64,000 nucleotides of DNA from Callorhinus ursinus (taxonomy: Eukaryota; Chordata; Mammalia; Carnivora; Otariidae), in assembly GCF_003265705.1 (NCBI RefSeq), contig NW_020313044.1, positions 7,478,016 to 7,542,015 on the forward strand, written 5' to 3'. Below, piece by piece: positions 11,237-21,960 of this stretch. The first letter of the stretch is position 1. The number at the start of each line of letters is the position of its first letter. Position numbers and translations under genes: made by a program. The notes beneath the pieces were generated by a model, which was not told the origin of the DNA, made no database searches, and saw nothing but the letters and a program-made list of their open reading frames with translations.

Positions 11237-14200
11237 ATGGCACTAAATTCATATCTTTCAATAGTTAGCCTGAATGTTAATGGGCTAAATGCCCCAATCA
11301 AAAGACACAGGCTATCAGATTGGATTAAAAAACAAGACGCATCAATATGCTGTCTGCAAGAGACTCATTTTAGACCCAAAGACACCCCCAGATTGAAAGT
11401 GAGGGCGTGGAAGACCATTTACCATGCTAATGGACACCAAAAGAAAGCTGGGGTGGCAATCCTTATATCAGACAAATTGGATTTTAAAACAAAGACTGTA
11501 ATAAGAGATGAAGAAGGACAGTATATCCTACTTAAAGGGTCTATCCAACAAGAAGATCTAACAATTGTAAATATCTATGCCCCTAACATGGGAGCAGCCA
11601 ATTATATAAGGCAATTAATAACAAAAGCAAAGAAACACATTAACAACAATACAATAATACTGGGGGACTTTCACACCCCCCTGACTGAAATGGACAGATC
11701 ATCTAAGCAAAAGATCAACAAGGAAATAAAGACTTTAAATGACACACTGGACCAAATGGACTTCACAGACGTACTCAGAACATTCCATCCCAAAGCACTG
11801 GAATACACATTCTTCTCTAGTGCCCATGGAACATTCTCCAGAATAGACCACATCCTAGGTCACAAATCAGGTCTCAACCGGTACCAAAAGATTGGGATTA
11901 TTTCCTGAATATTTTCTGACCACAGTGCTTTGAAACTAGAACTCAATCACAAGAGGAAAGTCGGAAAGAACTCAAATACATGGAGGCTAAAGAGCATCCT
12001 ACTAAAGAATGAATGAGTCAACAAGGAAATTAAAGAAGAATTTTAAAAAATTCATGGAAACCAATGAAAATGAAAACAGAACTGTTCAAAATCTTTGGGA
12101 TGCAGCAAAGGCAGTCCTAAGAGGAAATTATATAGCAATACAAGCCTTTCTCAAGAAATAAGAAAGGTCTCAAATACACAGCCTAACCCTACACCTAAAA
12201 GAGCTAGGGAAAAAACAGCAAATAAAGCCTAAACCCAGCAGGAGAAGAGAAATCATAAAGATCAGAGCAGAAATCAATGAACTAGAAACAAAAAGAACAG
12301 TAGAACAGATCAACAAAACTAGGAGCTGGTTCTTTGAAAGAATTAACACGATTGATAAACCCCTGGCCAGACTTATGAAAAAGAAAAGAGAAATTACCCG
12401 AATCAACAAAATCATGAATGAAAGAGGAGAGATCACAACGAACACCAAAGAAATACAAACAATTATAAGAACATATTATGAGCAACTCTATGCCAGCAAA
12501 TTAGATAACCTGGAAGAAATGGGTGCATTCCTAGAGATGTATCAACTACCAAAATTGAACCAGGAAGAAATAGAAGACCTGAACAGACCTATAACCACTA
12601 AGGAAATTGAAGCAGTCATCCAAAATCTCCCAACAAACAAAAGCCCAGGGCCAGATGGCTTCCCAGGGGAATTCTACCAAACATTTCAAGAAGAATTAAT
12701 ACCAAAAATTCTCACCAAATACTAGCCAATAATATCCAACAGTACATTAAAAGGATTATTCACCATGACCAAGTGGGATTTATCCCTGGGCGGCAAGGTT
12801 GGTTCAACATCTGCAAATCAATCAACGTGATACAATATATTAACAAAAGAAAAAACAAGAATCTTATGATCCTCTCAATAGATGCAGAAAACGCATTTGA
12901 CAAAGTACAGCATCCTTTCTTGATCAAAACTCTTCAGAGTATAGGGATAGAGGGTACATACCTCAATATCATAAAAGCCATCTACGAAAAACTTACCTCG
13001 AATATCATTCTCAATGGGGAAAGCTGAGAGCTTTTCCCCTAAGGTCAGGAACGCAGCAGGGATGTTCACTCTCACCACTGGTATACAACATAGTATTAGA
13101 AGTCCTAGCCACAGCAATCAGACAACAAAAAGAAATCAAAGGCATCCGAATCGGCAAAGAGGAAATCAAACTCTCACTCTTTGCAGATGATATGATACTT
13201 TATGTGGAAAACCCAAAAGACTCCACCCCAAATCTGCTAGAACTCATACAGGAATTCAGGAAAGTAGCAGAATTTAAAATCAATGCACAGAAATCAGTGG
13301 CATTCCTATACACCAACAACAAGACAGAGAAGAGACAAATCAAGGAGTTGATCCCATTTACAATTGCACCCAAACCATAAGATAACTAGGAATAAATCTA
13401 AGCAAAGAGGCAAAGGATCTGTACTCAGAAAACTATAAAATACTCATGAAAGAAATTGAAGAAGACACAAAGAAATGGAAAACGTTCCAAGCTCATGTTT
13501 TAGAAGAACCAACATTGTGAAGATGTCAATGCTACCTAGAGCAATCTACACATTCAATGCAATCCCCATCCAAATACCATCCACTTTTTTCAAAGAAATG
13601 GAACAAATAATCCTAAAATTTGTATGGAACCAGAAGACACCCCGAATAGTCAGAGGAATGTTGAAAAAGAAAAGCAAAGCTGGCAGCATCATAATTCCGG
13701 ACTTCCAGCTCTATTACAAAGCTGTCATCGTCAAGACACTACGGTACTGGCACAAAAACAGACACATTGATCAATGGAACAGAATTGAGAGTCCAGAAAT
13801 GGACCCTCAACTCTATCGTCAACTCATCTTCCACAAAGCAGGAAAGAATATCCAGTGGAAAAAAGTCTCTTCAACAAATGGTGTTGTGAAAATTGGACAG
13901 CCACATGCAGAAGAATGAAACTGGACCATTTCCTTACACCATACCCAAAAATAGACTCCAAATGGTTGAAAGACCTAAACATGAGACAGGAGTCCATTCA
14001 AATCCTAAAGGAGAACACAAGTAGCAACCTCTTCGACCTCAGCCGCAGCAACTTCTCCCTAGAAACATCGCCAAAAGCAAGGGAAGCAAGGGCAAAAATG
14101 AACTATTAGGATTTCATCTAGATAAAAAGCTTTTGCACGGCAAAAGAAACAGTCCACAAAACCAAAAGACAATCGACAGAATGGGAGAAAATATTTGCAA

Positions 14201-14880
14201 ATGACATACCAGATAAAGGGCTAGTATCCAAAATCTATAATGAACTTATCAAACTCAACACCCAAAGAACAAATAATCCAATCAAGAAATGGGCAGACGA
14301 CATGAACAGACATTTTTCCAAAGAAAACATCCAAATGGCCAACTCACATATGAAGAAGTGCTCAACATCGCTCGGCGTCAGGGAAATCCAAATCAAAATC
14401 TCAATGAGATACCACCTCACACCAGTCAGAATGGCTAAAATTAACATGTCAGGAAACGACAGATGTTGGCGGGGATGCGGAGATAGGGAAACCCTCCTAC
14501 ACTGTTGGTGGGAATGCAAGCTGGTGCAACCACTCTGGAAAACAGTATGGAGGTTCCTCAAACAGTTGAAAATAGAGCTACCATATGATCCAGCAGTTGC
14601 ACTACTGGGTATTTACCCCAAAGATACAAATGTTGGGATCTGAAGGGGTACGTGCACCCCAATGTTTATAGCAGCAATGTCCACAATAGCCAAACTGTGG
14701 AAAGAGCCAAGATGTCCATTGACAGATAAATGGATAAAGAAGAGGTGGCATATATACACAATGGAATATTATGCAGCTATCAAAAGGAATGATCTCTTGC
14801 CATTTGCAATGACGTGGATGGAACTGGAGGGTATTATGCTGAGTGAAAAAGTCAATCAGAGAAAGACATGTATTATATGA
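11237..14880 (+). pseudogene. L1 ORF2 (endonuclease/reverse transcriptase), element 1, broken
   Basis: ORF2 starts MALNSYLSIVSLNVNG; the open frame extends upstream to 11,138, but this ATG matches element 2. The endonuclease is open to a TGA at 11,906-11,908, where element 2 has a Cys codon. Motifs seen are LNVNGLN, CCLQETH, NIYAPN and SRIDHILGH. The usual GDFNT reads GDFHT (near 11,665), so the catalytic-site Asn is His. The reverse transcriptase continues in pieces: FPGEFYQTF (about 12,660), [11 protein letters not shown] (12,773 on), and the catalytic FADD at 13,180-13,191. Near 12,715 about 150 bp are missing between ELIP and the KIL segment, with a frameshift. The C-terminal Cys-rich and tail segments (14,302-14,880) remain in pieces. 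Confidence 0.95.
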
Positions 14881-15361
14881 TCTCACTGAAATGAGTAATT
14901 CTTAATCTCAGGAAACAAACTGAGGATTGCTGGAGTGGTGAAGTGGGTGGGAGGGAGCGGTTGGCTGGGTGATAGACATTGGGGAGGGTATGTGCTATGG
15001 TGAGTGCTGTGAATTGTGCAAGACTTTTGAATCACAGATCTGTAACTCTGAAACAAATAATTTAATATATGTTAAGAAAAAAAAGAAGAAGATAGCAGGA
15101 GGGGAAGAATGAAGGGGAGTAAGTCAGAGGGGGAGACGAACTATGAGAGACGATGGACTCTGTAAACAAACTGAGGGTTCTAGAGTGGAGGGGGCTGGGG
15201 GGATGGGTTAGCCTGGTGATGGGTATTAAAGAGAGCACGTTCTGTGTGGAGCACTGGGTGTTATACACAAACAATGAACCATGGAACACTATATCAAAAA
15301 CTAATATTGCAATGTATGGTGATTAACATAACAATAAAAAATTTAAAGAGAAAAAATATTA
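14881..15361 (+). other. 3' UTR and tail of L1 element 1
   Basis: After the ORF2 stop the 3' UTR carries two gaaacaaa-type stretches, a purine-rich segment, a G-rich tract (gtggagggggctggggggat at about 15,185-15,204) able in principle to fold as a G-quadruplex, and the terminal tggtgattaacataacaata block with aataaa. Confidence 0.9.
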
Positions 15362-15378
15362 AAAAAATATTTTGTCAG

Positions 15379-15513
15379 AGAGAGTGAGAATGAGAGAGAG
15401 AGAGAGAGAGCACAAGGAGGGGGAGCGGCAGGCAGAGGGAGAAGCAGGCTCCCCTGGGATCATGACCTCAGCCGAAAGCGGATGCTTAACTGACTGAGCC
15501 ACCCAGGAGTCCC
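15379..15513 (-). mobile_element. SINEC, antisense, right part split by L1 element 1
   Basis: Continuation of the SINE begun at 8,456: GA-rich stretch, gaagcaggctcccctggg, and tgactgagccacccagg at the 5' end, followed by the second copy of its target-site duplication cttagttttaattct at 15,514-15,528. Confidence 0.9.
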
Positions 15514-15528
15514 CTTAGTTTTAATTCT

Positions 15529-15930
15529 GCTTGATAATTTCACTAATGTAGACTTTTGGGTAGGATTTAACTCATGGTGCCTTGTTTGTATATATGATAT
15601 ATGATTTTTGCTGTGAGGTCTTAAGACTTTGGGAAACCCTCAGCAAGAATTCTTTGAAATCTAGTCTAAAGTTGGATTTCTCTAAAGAATATTGCATTTG
15701 ATTCTGCTGGTTACCTCCAGTTATTACCTACTTGACATTATCTGCTGAGATAATGTAAGTTACAGAAGGTAACAGTTATTTGAGCTCTAAACCTAAATAT
15801 GGCAGTTGGCTGGTTATTATCTTTCCCCTCCAGCCAGTATCGAGGTCAAATGTGACAGGGTTCCATGTTATCTTCTAGATAGTGAGTTAATTTATTACTA
15901 ATGCTTTCTGTGAAAGGGATAGATCTCCAG
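15529..15930 (-). mobile_element. Old LINE-1 5' region, antisense (right part)
   Basis: Resumes the old antisense L1 interrupted at 8,455, shown by the SINE's target-site duplication joining the two halves. The right boundary is uncertain. Confidence 0.5.
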
Positions 15931-17550
15931 ATTGATATTGGGGTTTCCTAATATGATTTTACTTTCTACTGGCCCTAGTCTTTACTTCCATTCTTTTCTG
16001 CCCTGCATAGCAATTAAAACAGAATCCTAAAGTCAGCAAGGTTCATCTGAAGGTGAAATTCATTTACCTCTCAGGAGTCTTTCTTTGTTCCTTCTTCTTT
16101 CTCCTCTTCTTTCTCCTCCCTCTCTTCTTCTTTTTCTTTTATATGTGTGTGTGTTTGTGTCATGGCAAATTACACATACTCTGCACTTTGCCACAGCAAT
16201 GGTAGATATTTTAAAAATGGGTTTAAAAGATATTTTATCCACAATATTTAGTTGTAAAACTATTTAGAGTAACCAATACATCAAAGGACCAGAAACGAAA
16301 GTCATTTGCATTCCCAACACAGTAACATTGTGTCTTTAACAAATTTTGCATTCTGTAAATTTGTGGGGACAGGTGGTGCCTGAGTAAGGGCAGGGTGTTC
16401 TAGGTCCTTCCACCTTTATTGTATTTTACATTAGACTTTAAGAAAAGTGCTGTGCTGGGGGACAAATTTAAAAATGCCCCAGCCATTAAAAGGTACCTAA
16501 GATGGTATATACTGCCTTATTGAACTGAATTGGGTTGAGCAATTACTTTTCTAATATGTTTTGTGTGGGCTTCCTAGAAAATAGAATTTGTGAAAATGAC
16601 CCTCAGGCCTGTTATGACAATCAATCTTGAAGCCCTCTCTGGAGGCTCAATTTGTCTAAATGTCCAATTTGCTAATGTTTTTTTCTAAACCAGTAACCTG
16701 AAGTGTGAAAATGCCTAAAATGTAGAAATGATATATATTGTTTCCAAAGTTGCCCTCTTTAAAATGGTACGAAAGCAGTTTCATGTTGTAGGTGAATGCA
16801 GGTCTAGTTTGTGACCCGAGGAAAGAATAAGAAGAGTGTACTTTAAACACCCAGGATGGAGAACATAGAGTCAGTATTACACTGAAGTTCTTAAAAATCT
16901 CCAGGCTGATTTCACATTCCATAAAGGACAGAATCCTTTGAGAGGAGGAGGCAAAAAGAAGGAAAAATAGACAGAGTGCCTTCTGCATGTCTTCCTAGCT
17001 AGGATCCAAGTGTTGCTTTTAAATTTATGAGATCAGAACATCAAAAGATAGCAGCTAAATATATTCAGGTAGAGTAAAAATTTTGACATAAATTTAGTGA
17101 CTTATTTTTCCCCTCAAGAAATGAGTGCATGTGTTTTACAAGCTATTTCTTAGGATTTAATTTACATAGAGACCCATTTATTTAGGAAAGAATTAATAAG
17201 CAGGAGTCCAAGAAAGAGTTTCAATGGGGTCAGCTGCTCTGGCACTGCAGTATCCCTGATTACCTCCTCTCTACACTATTAGAGCATACATAGACGACCT
17301 CTCAGAGGGTTCCCCACTGGAAGCGAGGCCATGATGAGGCATCCAACAGCACCATGGAGGGAGGCTTCTGTTTTACCCTAGGCAGGGCACTTACTTGAAA
17401 GATTTATAATCTTTCTGAAGTATAAACTTTCTGAAGCTGCTGAACTCTGGGACAGAGGTTGGGTTGTCCCACAGAGCCTATAAAATGTTTAGAATGTAGA
17501 CATCAGTTGGAAAGCTCCAGTTTCTCATACAGGAAGTAGATAGATACACA
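15931..17550. other. Unassigned, probably unique sequence
   Basis: No repeat family or exon was recognised. A pyrimidine-rich stretch (about 16,080-16,140) is followed by a short (TG)n. The longest minus frame, 110 codons at 16,656-16,988, has no motif I know. Confidence 0.5.
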
Positions 17551-17559
17551 GTGGGTTTT

Positions 17560-17850
17560 CGTACAGAAAATATAGAGCAGATAAATGAATATATAGAATG
17601 ACATGTATCACTGTGGTTAAATCTCAAAATGTTAAATGGAAACAACAAGCAACCGAAAAGAGCAAGTTGCAAATAGCTGATACAATTTATGTAAAAATTA
17701 TAAAAAATTATAAAAAATAATAGTTTATATATATATTCCTGCAAAAACATGTTAGTGGGTGATTCATACCATCTTGAGGATAATGGTTACCTTTAGGAAG
17801 AAGGGGAGAAGAAGGGAAGGGAATATTGGTTTTTCCTTATTTATAATGTT
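17560..17850 (+). repeat. Possible old L1-type 3' fragment
   Basis: The series aaaagagcaagttgcaaat, atacaatttatgtaaaaatt and ggttacctttaggaagaagg resembles the end of an old mammalian L1-related family. It is strongly diverged, so the call is tentative. Confidence 0.4.
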
Positions 17851-18011
17851 TTATATCTTATTTTTTAAAAAGTCAGCTGAGACAAATGTGAAATAGAGCA
17901 GCATATGTTTTATCTTGGTATTGATTATAATAGATATCTACAATTTTGGGGGGTTTTCTGTGTTTGAGATAATTTATTATTAAACTTTCAAAAGTAATAG
18001 CACAATTTTAA

Positions 18012-18245
18012 AGATAGTCCCTTCTATTAGAACTTCCTGTGATCTTGGAAATGCTCTATATTTGCTCTAATATGATAGCCACTAGCCACATGTGGCCACT
18101 GAGCATTTAAAATGTGACTAGTGCAACCAAAGGACTCAATTTTTTATTTCATTACATTTTATTTAATTTTAATTTAAATAGCCACATTTAATTTAATTTT
18201 AATTTAAATAGTGAGTAATAGCTATTGTATTAGACAGCACGAGTC
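18012..18245 (+). mobile_element. MER5A-like non-autonomous hAT DNA transposon
   Basis: The phrase tagccactagccacatgtgg, followed by gagcatttaaaatgtgacta, an A/T-rich middle and the terminal attgtattagacagcac, matches MER5A (hAT-Charlie). The middle section holds an internal duplication of about 30 bp, the stretch around atttaattttaatttaaata occurring twice in a row (about 18,160-18,210). Confidence 0.88.
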
Positions 18246-19033
18246 TAGATTATACACTCCTTAGGAATGCTGAATTTGTCAGTCTTCACAAACTGTAATC
18301 CTAGTGCTTAGAATCAGTCTCAGCACTATTAGGTCTCCATACATAGTTTCTGAACTAATGAATTAATGAATCCCAGTGCAGACATTCCACTTTCCTCCTG
18401 TGTTTTGGTTGCCATACATATGGTGTCAAAAATTTACCAAGCCTAGAATTATTTTTGTTATTATCCTATAAAATCAGTACTTTCTAGTAACCATCCTTCT
18501 TATCCTACTTATACTAACAATTTCTAGTGCATATTATAATTAGACGATATTTTACATTTTGCATTACTTAAACTTTGTTTTGTGACTCCTATTGTGTTCT
18601 CTGTATTAAATATTCTGTCAATGTATGAGGTAAGGCTAATATTACACCAAATATCTCAATGACACATTATTAGAAATGTATAAAATTATCTGAGTACTTC
18701 TAAAACCTGAGCTTCTGAAGTACAGTAATAATAAAACATAAATAAATGCTTACCAGAGAGAAGGGCATACCATGGACCAAAGAAATTGCTGATCTAATGT
18801 GAAAGAAAAAAACTAATTTGGCAAGAAGCAATTTGAAAATAATACAAAAAACCAGTTCAATATCAAAAGTAGGTTTAATCTCTAAGGATCAAATAAAAGA
18901 TGAGGATAAAAAATTATATGACCAAAATGGTATTTTTGCTCTAACTCTTCCATACCACTTCCTCTCAAAAGTATTACAAAAGAGGGGTACTTTCTGTGAT
19001 ATGTAAACTATACCTGCGTAAAAACTGATCTAC
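18246..19033. other. Unassigned sequence
   Basis: A/T-rich sequence without a recognised repeat or gene. The small frame at 18,818-19,006 is Lys/Ser-rich and carries no motif. Confidence 0.5.
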
Positions 19034-19045
19034 AAAAATACTATG

Positions 19046-19175
19046 GGGGTGCCTGGGTAGCTCAGTCAGTTGAGCATCCACCTCTTGGTTTTGTCTCAGT
19101 TCATGATCTCAAGGTCCTCCCCTTCTCATGCTCTCTCTCTCTTTCTCTCTCTCGCTCAAATAAATAATCTTTAAA
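19046..19175 (+). mobile_element. SINEC (CAN-SINE), sense, internally shortened
   Basis: Sense SINE starting ggggtgcctgggtagctcag and ending caaataaataatcttt plus A-tail. The part that normally follows the B box is missing, leaving 130 bp. A 12-bp target-site duplication, aaaaatactatg, lies at 19,034-19,045 and 19,176-19,187. Confidence 0.93.
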
Positions 19176-19441
19176 AAAAATACTATGAAGGAAGTACATG
19201 TTGGAAGATTGACTCAAGCCTGGAAAATCTAACATAGTAAAACATAGATGAAAGGGAAGGAAAGGAAATAGGCAGCAACATCTCCATGACAGAATTTCCT
19301 TCGATTCCCTACCCAAGAAGGAAAAATGGTAAAGAAAAAGAAAGCTGTTTGTCTCGAGAAAGTGAGTCAGAAAATTGAAGAGACAAGAGACCTTGTTTTA
19401 GCATATGAAGAAAGTGAGTAGAGGATAAAGGGGAAGGCCCC

Positions 19442-19855
19442 TATGCTATGGTGAGTGCTGTGAATTGTGTAAGACTGATGAATCATAGACCTGTAGCTCT
19501 GAAACAAATAATACATTATATGTTAAAAAAAAAAAAAAAGATAGTAGGAAGGGAAAAATGAAGGGTGGGAAATCGGAGGGGGAGACGAACCATGAGAGAC
19601 TGTGGACTCTGAGAAACAAACTGAGGGTTCTAGAGGGGAGGGGGGTGGGGGGATGGGTTAGCCTGGTGATGGGTATTAAAGAGGGCATGTGTTGAATGGA
19701 GCAATGGATGTTATATGCAAACAATGAATCATGGAACACTACATCAAAAACTAATGATGTAATGTATGGTGATTAACATAACATAATAAAATAAAAAAAC
19801 TTTTTTAAAATCTAGAAAAAGAAAAAAATGCACACACACACACACACATACACAC
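19442..19855 (+). mobile_element. Young LINE-1 3'-end fragment, sense
   Basis: A 5'-truncated L1 holding only the 3' UTR: cagagcaatgga-type distal part, G-rich tract gaggggaggggggtgggggg (about 19,636-19,655), and the terminal tggtgattaacataacataa block. The A-rich tail has evolved a (CA)n run at about 19,828-19,857. The flanks aaaggggaaggccccta and aaagaggaaggcctcta look like a target-site duplication with two mismatches. Confidence 0.9.
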
Positions 19856-19857
19856 AA
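19828..19857. repeat. (CA)n microsatellite in L1 tail
   Basis: About 14 CA units with one interruption grow out of the A-rich tail of the L1 fragment. Confidence 0.85.
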
Positions 19858-19966
19858 AAAGAGGAAGGCCTCTACTGATGGGAAAATGACTTGGGGACCA
19901 GTGGACATACAGCCAAACTTCAGCTATGTCTAGATCAATAAGGAAGTATTAAAATACCATTATTTA

Positions 19967-20086
19967 GGGCGCCTGGGTGGCTCAGATGGTTAAGCATCTG
20001 CCTTCGGCTCAGGTCATGATCCCGAGGTCCTGGGATCGAGTCCCGCATCGGGCTCCCTGCCCCTTGGGAGTCTGCTTCTCCCTCTG

Positions 20087-20122
<36 letters not shown>

Positions 20123-20162
20123 CCCCCGTCTCTCATGAATAAATAAATAAAATCTTTAAAAA
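19967..20162 (+). mobile_element. SINEC (CAN-SINE), sense, young
   Basis: Well-preserved SINE: gggcgcctgggtggctcag head, intact-looking B-box segment (ggatcgagtccc), long (CT)n stretch, and aaataaataaaatctttaaa tail. A perfect 16-bp target-site duplication, aaaataccattattta, flanks it at 19,951-19,966 and 20,163-20,178. Confidence 0.97.
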
Positions 20163-20486
20163 AAAATACCATTATTTATGGATCCACAGAGCCTGTTGCC
20201 CAGGTGAGGTGAAACAGGCCTAGAAGGCAGAAGAATCAAGAGGAAGAATGTCAGTGGAATGGCACTGATCCTCACTGATGCAAAGAGCAATGGGGAAATA
20301 ATTTGAAACAGATTTCATAAGATCTTTTGTTGTGCAGGGCAAGCAGAATGAATAAAGGAGTAAATAAAAGTTAAATGTCTGATGTCATGACTCCCCAAAG
20401 CCAATATCAATCAGAGGAGAAAACTTCCCTTGCAGTTCTAAGAAATTGTTTAGCTTTCCCTGAAAGCATTCTCCAAAGGTCTGTGC

Positions 20487-20696
20487 ATTTTTTTTTTATT
20501 TTGAGATTCATTTACTTATTTGAGAGAGAGAGCACATGCGTACAAGTGGGGGGAGGAGCAGAGGAAGAGAATCCCCAAGTAGACTCCCTGACCAGCATGG
20601 AGCGCATCATGGAGCTTGATCCCACAACCCATGAGATCACAACCTGAGCTGAAACCAGGACTTGACCACTCAATGTACTGAGCCACCCAGGAGCCG
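20487..20696 (-). mobile_element. SINEC (CAN-SINE), antisense, older
   Basis: Reverse SINE with a T-rich tail, gagagagagagcacatgcg stretch and tgagccacccaggagccgc end. The flanks caaaggtctgtgcat and caaagttctgtgtat form a 15-bp duplication with two mismatches, consistent with greater age. Confidence 0.92.
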
Positions 20697-20700
20697 CCAA

Positions 20701-21945
20701 AGTTCTGTGTATCTTTAAATGACAGTGCTACAGAACAAGATGAGGATAAAAGAACCAACTAAAGTCACTCTAAGCAGTACATATTTGATGAAAGTGGGAG
20801 CACAACAGCAGATGTAATCAGAGGGATGTGCCACAAACACCTATGACTAACTCAGGCTGTGAAGCAGAATTCCAAATTGAAATACAGAATTTCTTGGACC
20901 AGGTCACTCCATAACCCTATTTTGGAAAATCATTCAAGAATCCACCAGCGCAGATGTCATGAATCTCATGTGGGAAGGAGCCCAGAAGAAGAAGAGCATT
21001 TCCTTTTAGCTACTGTTAGTTTATTAAGAAGGAAAGTGTGACTTGTAAAATAATTACTTACAGCCTAGTCATGAGAATTGAAAATTGATAATGTTTAGAC
21101 TATTTATACCGTAAATGACATGGAAGTGGAAAGCATTTGAAAAAGGAGAAACCAAGCTTTGGTCCAAATTTCTCTAAACATTTTGTTTAAAAATAAATTA
21201 ATACTGTTTAGACTATTTTACTGATCCAACAGAATTGACTAGTTTATTATGTTTATTGTGCTCCTAATATGTTTCAAAACATTGTGGTGAATATTATGCA
21301 AAAAAACAAATAAGAATAAAAGTAGGTAAGACTTAGGACTTTCCACCATGTGCCAGTCACTGTGTGGGGGTTTACATAAATTATTTCATTTAATCCTCAC
21401 CACCCTCTGAAGAAGAGAGACTATTTACCCACTTTTTTTTTTTCAGAAGAAAAAAAGCAGGTATAGGGAGATTGAAGAGCTTGTTCAGTGTAAAAGCTGA
21501 TAGGTAAATCTTAACTCTAGTGGATTCCACAAATGTCCTTCCCATTTGTCCACATTGCTCTCCAGAGAATGAGATTTGAATAAGAATACGACCATATTGC
21601 TCAGAAGTCTGCAATCTAGTTGGGGTGTGTGTGTGTGTGTAAAAGAGTACGGCCCACGTTGTATGAGAGGAATGGACAAGGGGTATGAGAGTTTGGGGAA
21701 CTCTTACTAGCTAATGGCTTTTTAAAACAAGAAGAGAAAGAGTAACATCTGAATTGAAAAATGAGCACAGGCCATGAACAGTTAGTTTCAAAAGTCAGGA
21801 AAATGGGTAATAATGGTATGCAGTAATATTAGAGGCAACCTATTAAAAAAACAAAACAAAATTCACATTCACTGCTGATGTCATTGTTTTTAGCTCTTAA
21901 ATTACTAAGTTCAACATGTTTGGACTAAAGTTGGTAAGTAGGTAG
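20701..21945. other. Unassigned, probably unique sequence
   Basis: No recognised repeat or gene. A short (GT)n lies near 21,630. Small frames on both strands lack motifs. Confidence 0.45.
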
Positions 21946-21960
21946 AGAAATAGGCATTCA

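Larger units (their letters stand above)
8477..15361 (+). mobile_element. LINE-1 element 1, near full length (6.9 kb), defective
   Basis: Sense L1 with a 5' G-run and cagagcaagatggc start, a 1.8-kb 5' UTR, ORF1 (from 10,275), ORF2 (from 11,237), a 3' UTR (14,881 onward) with a G-rich tract, an aataaa signal at 15,333-15,338 and an A-rich tail. A 17-bp target-site duplication, aaaaaatattttgtcag, flanks it at 8,460-8,476 and 15,362-15,378. The insertion point reads TTTTT/AAAAAA, the usual L1 endonuclease preference. Both ORFs are broken, so it cannot move by itself. Confidence 0.97.

Noticed and set aside
12170..12485. Hydrophobic antisense frames
   Set aside because: Shadows of L1 ORF2; A-rich sense codons read as Phe/Leu/Ile on the other strand.
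8456..15513. Possible separate small repeat at 8,456 and a 5'-truncated SINE at 15,379
   Set aside because: The shared cttagttttaattct duplication shows they are the two halves of one SINE split by L1 element 1.
16085..16267. Leu-rich frame that looks like a signal peptide
   Set aside because: Comes from a pyrimidine-rich run; no further domain and no splice or promoter context.
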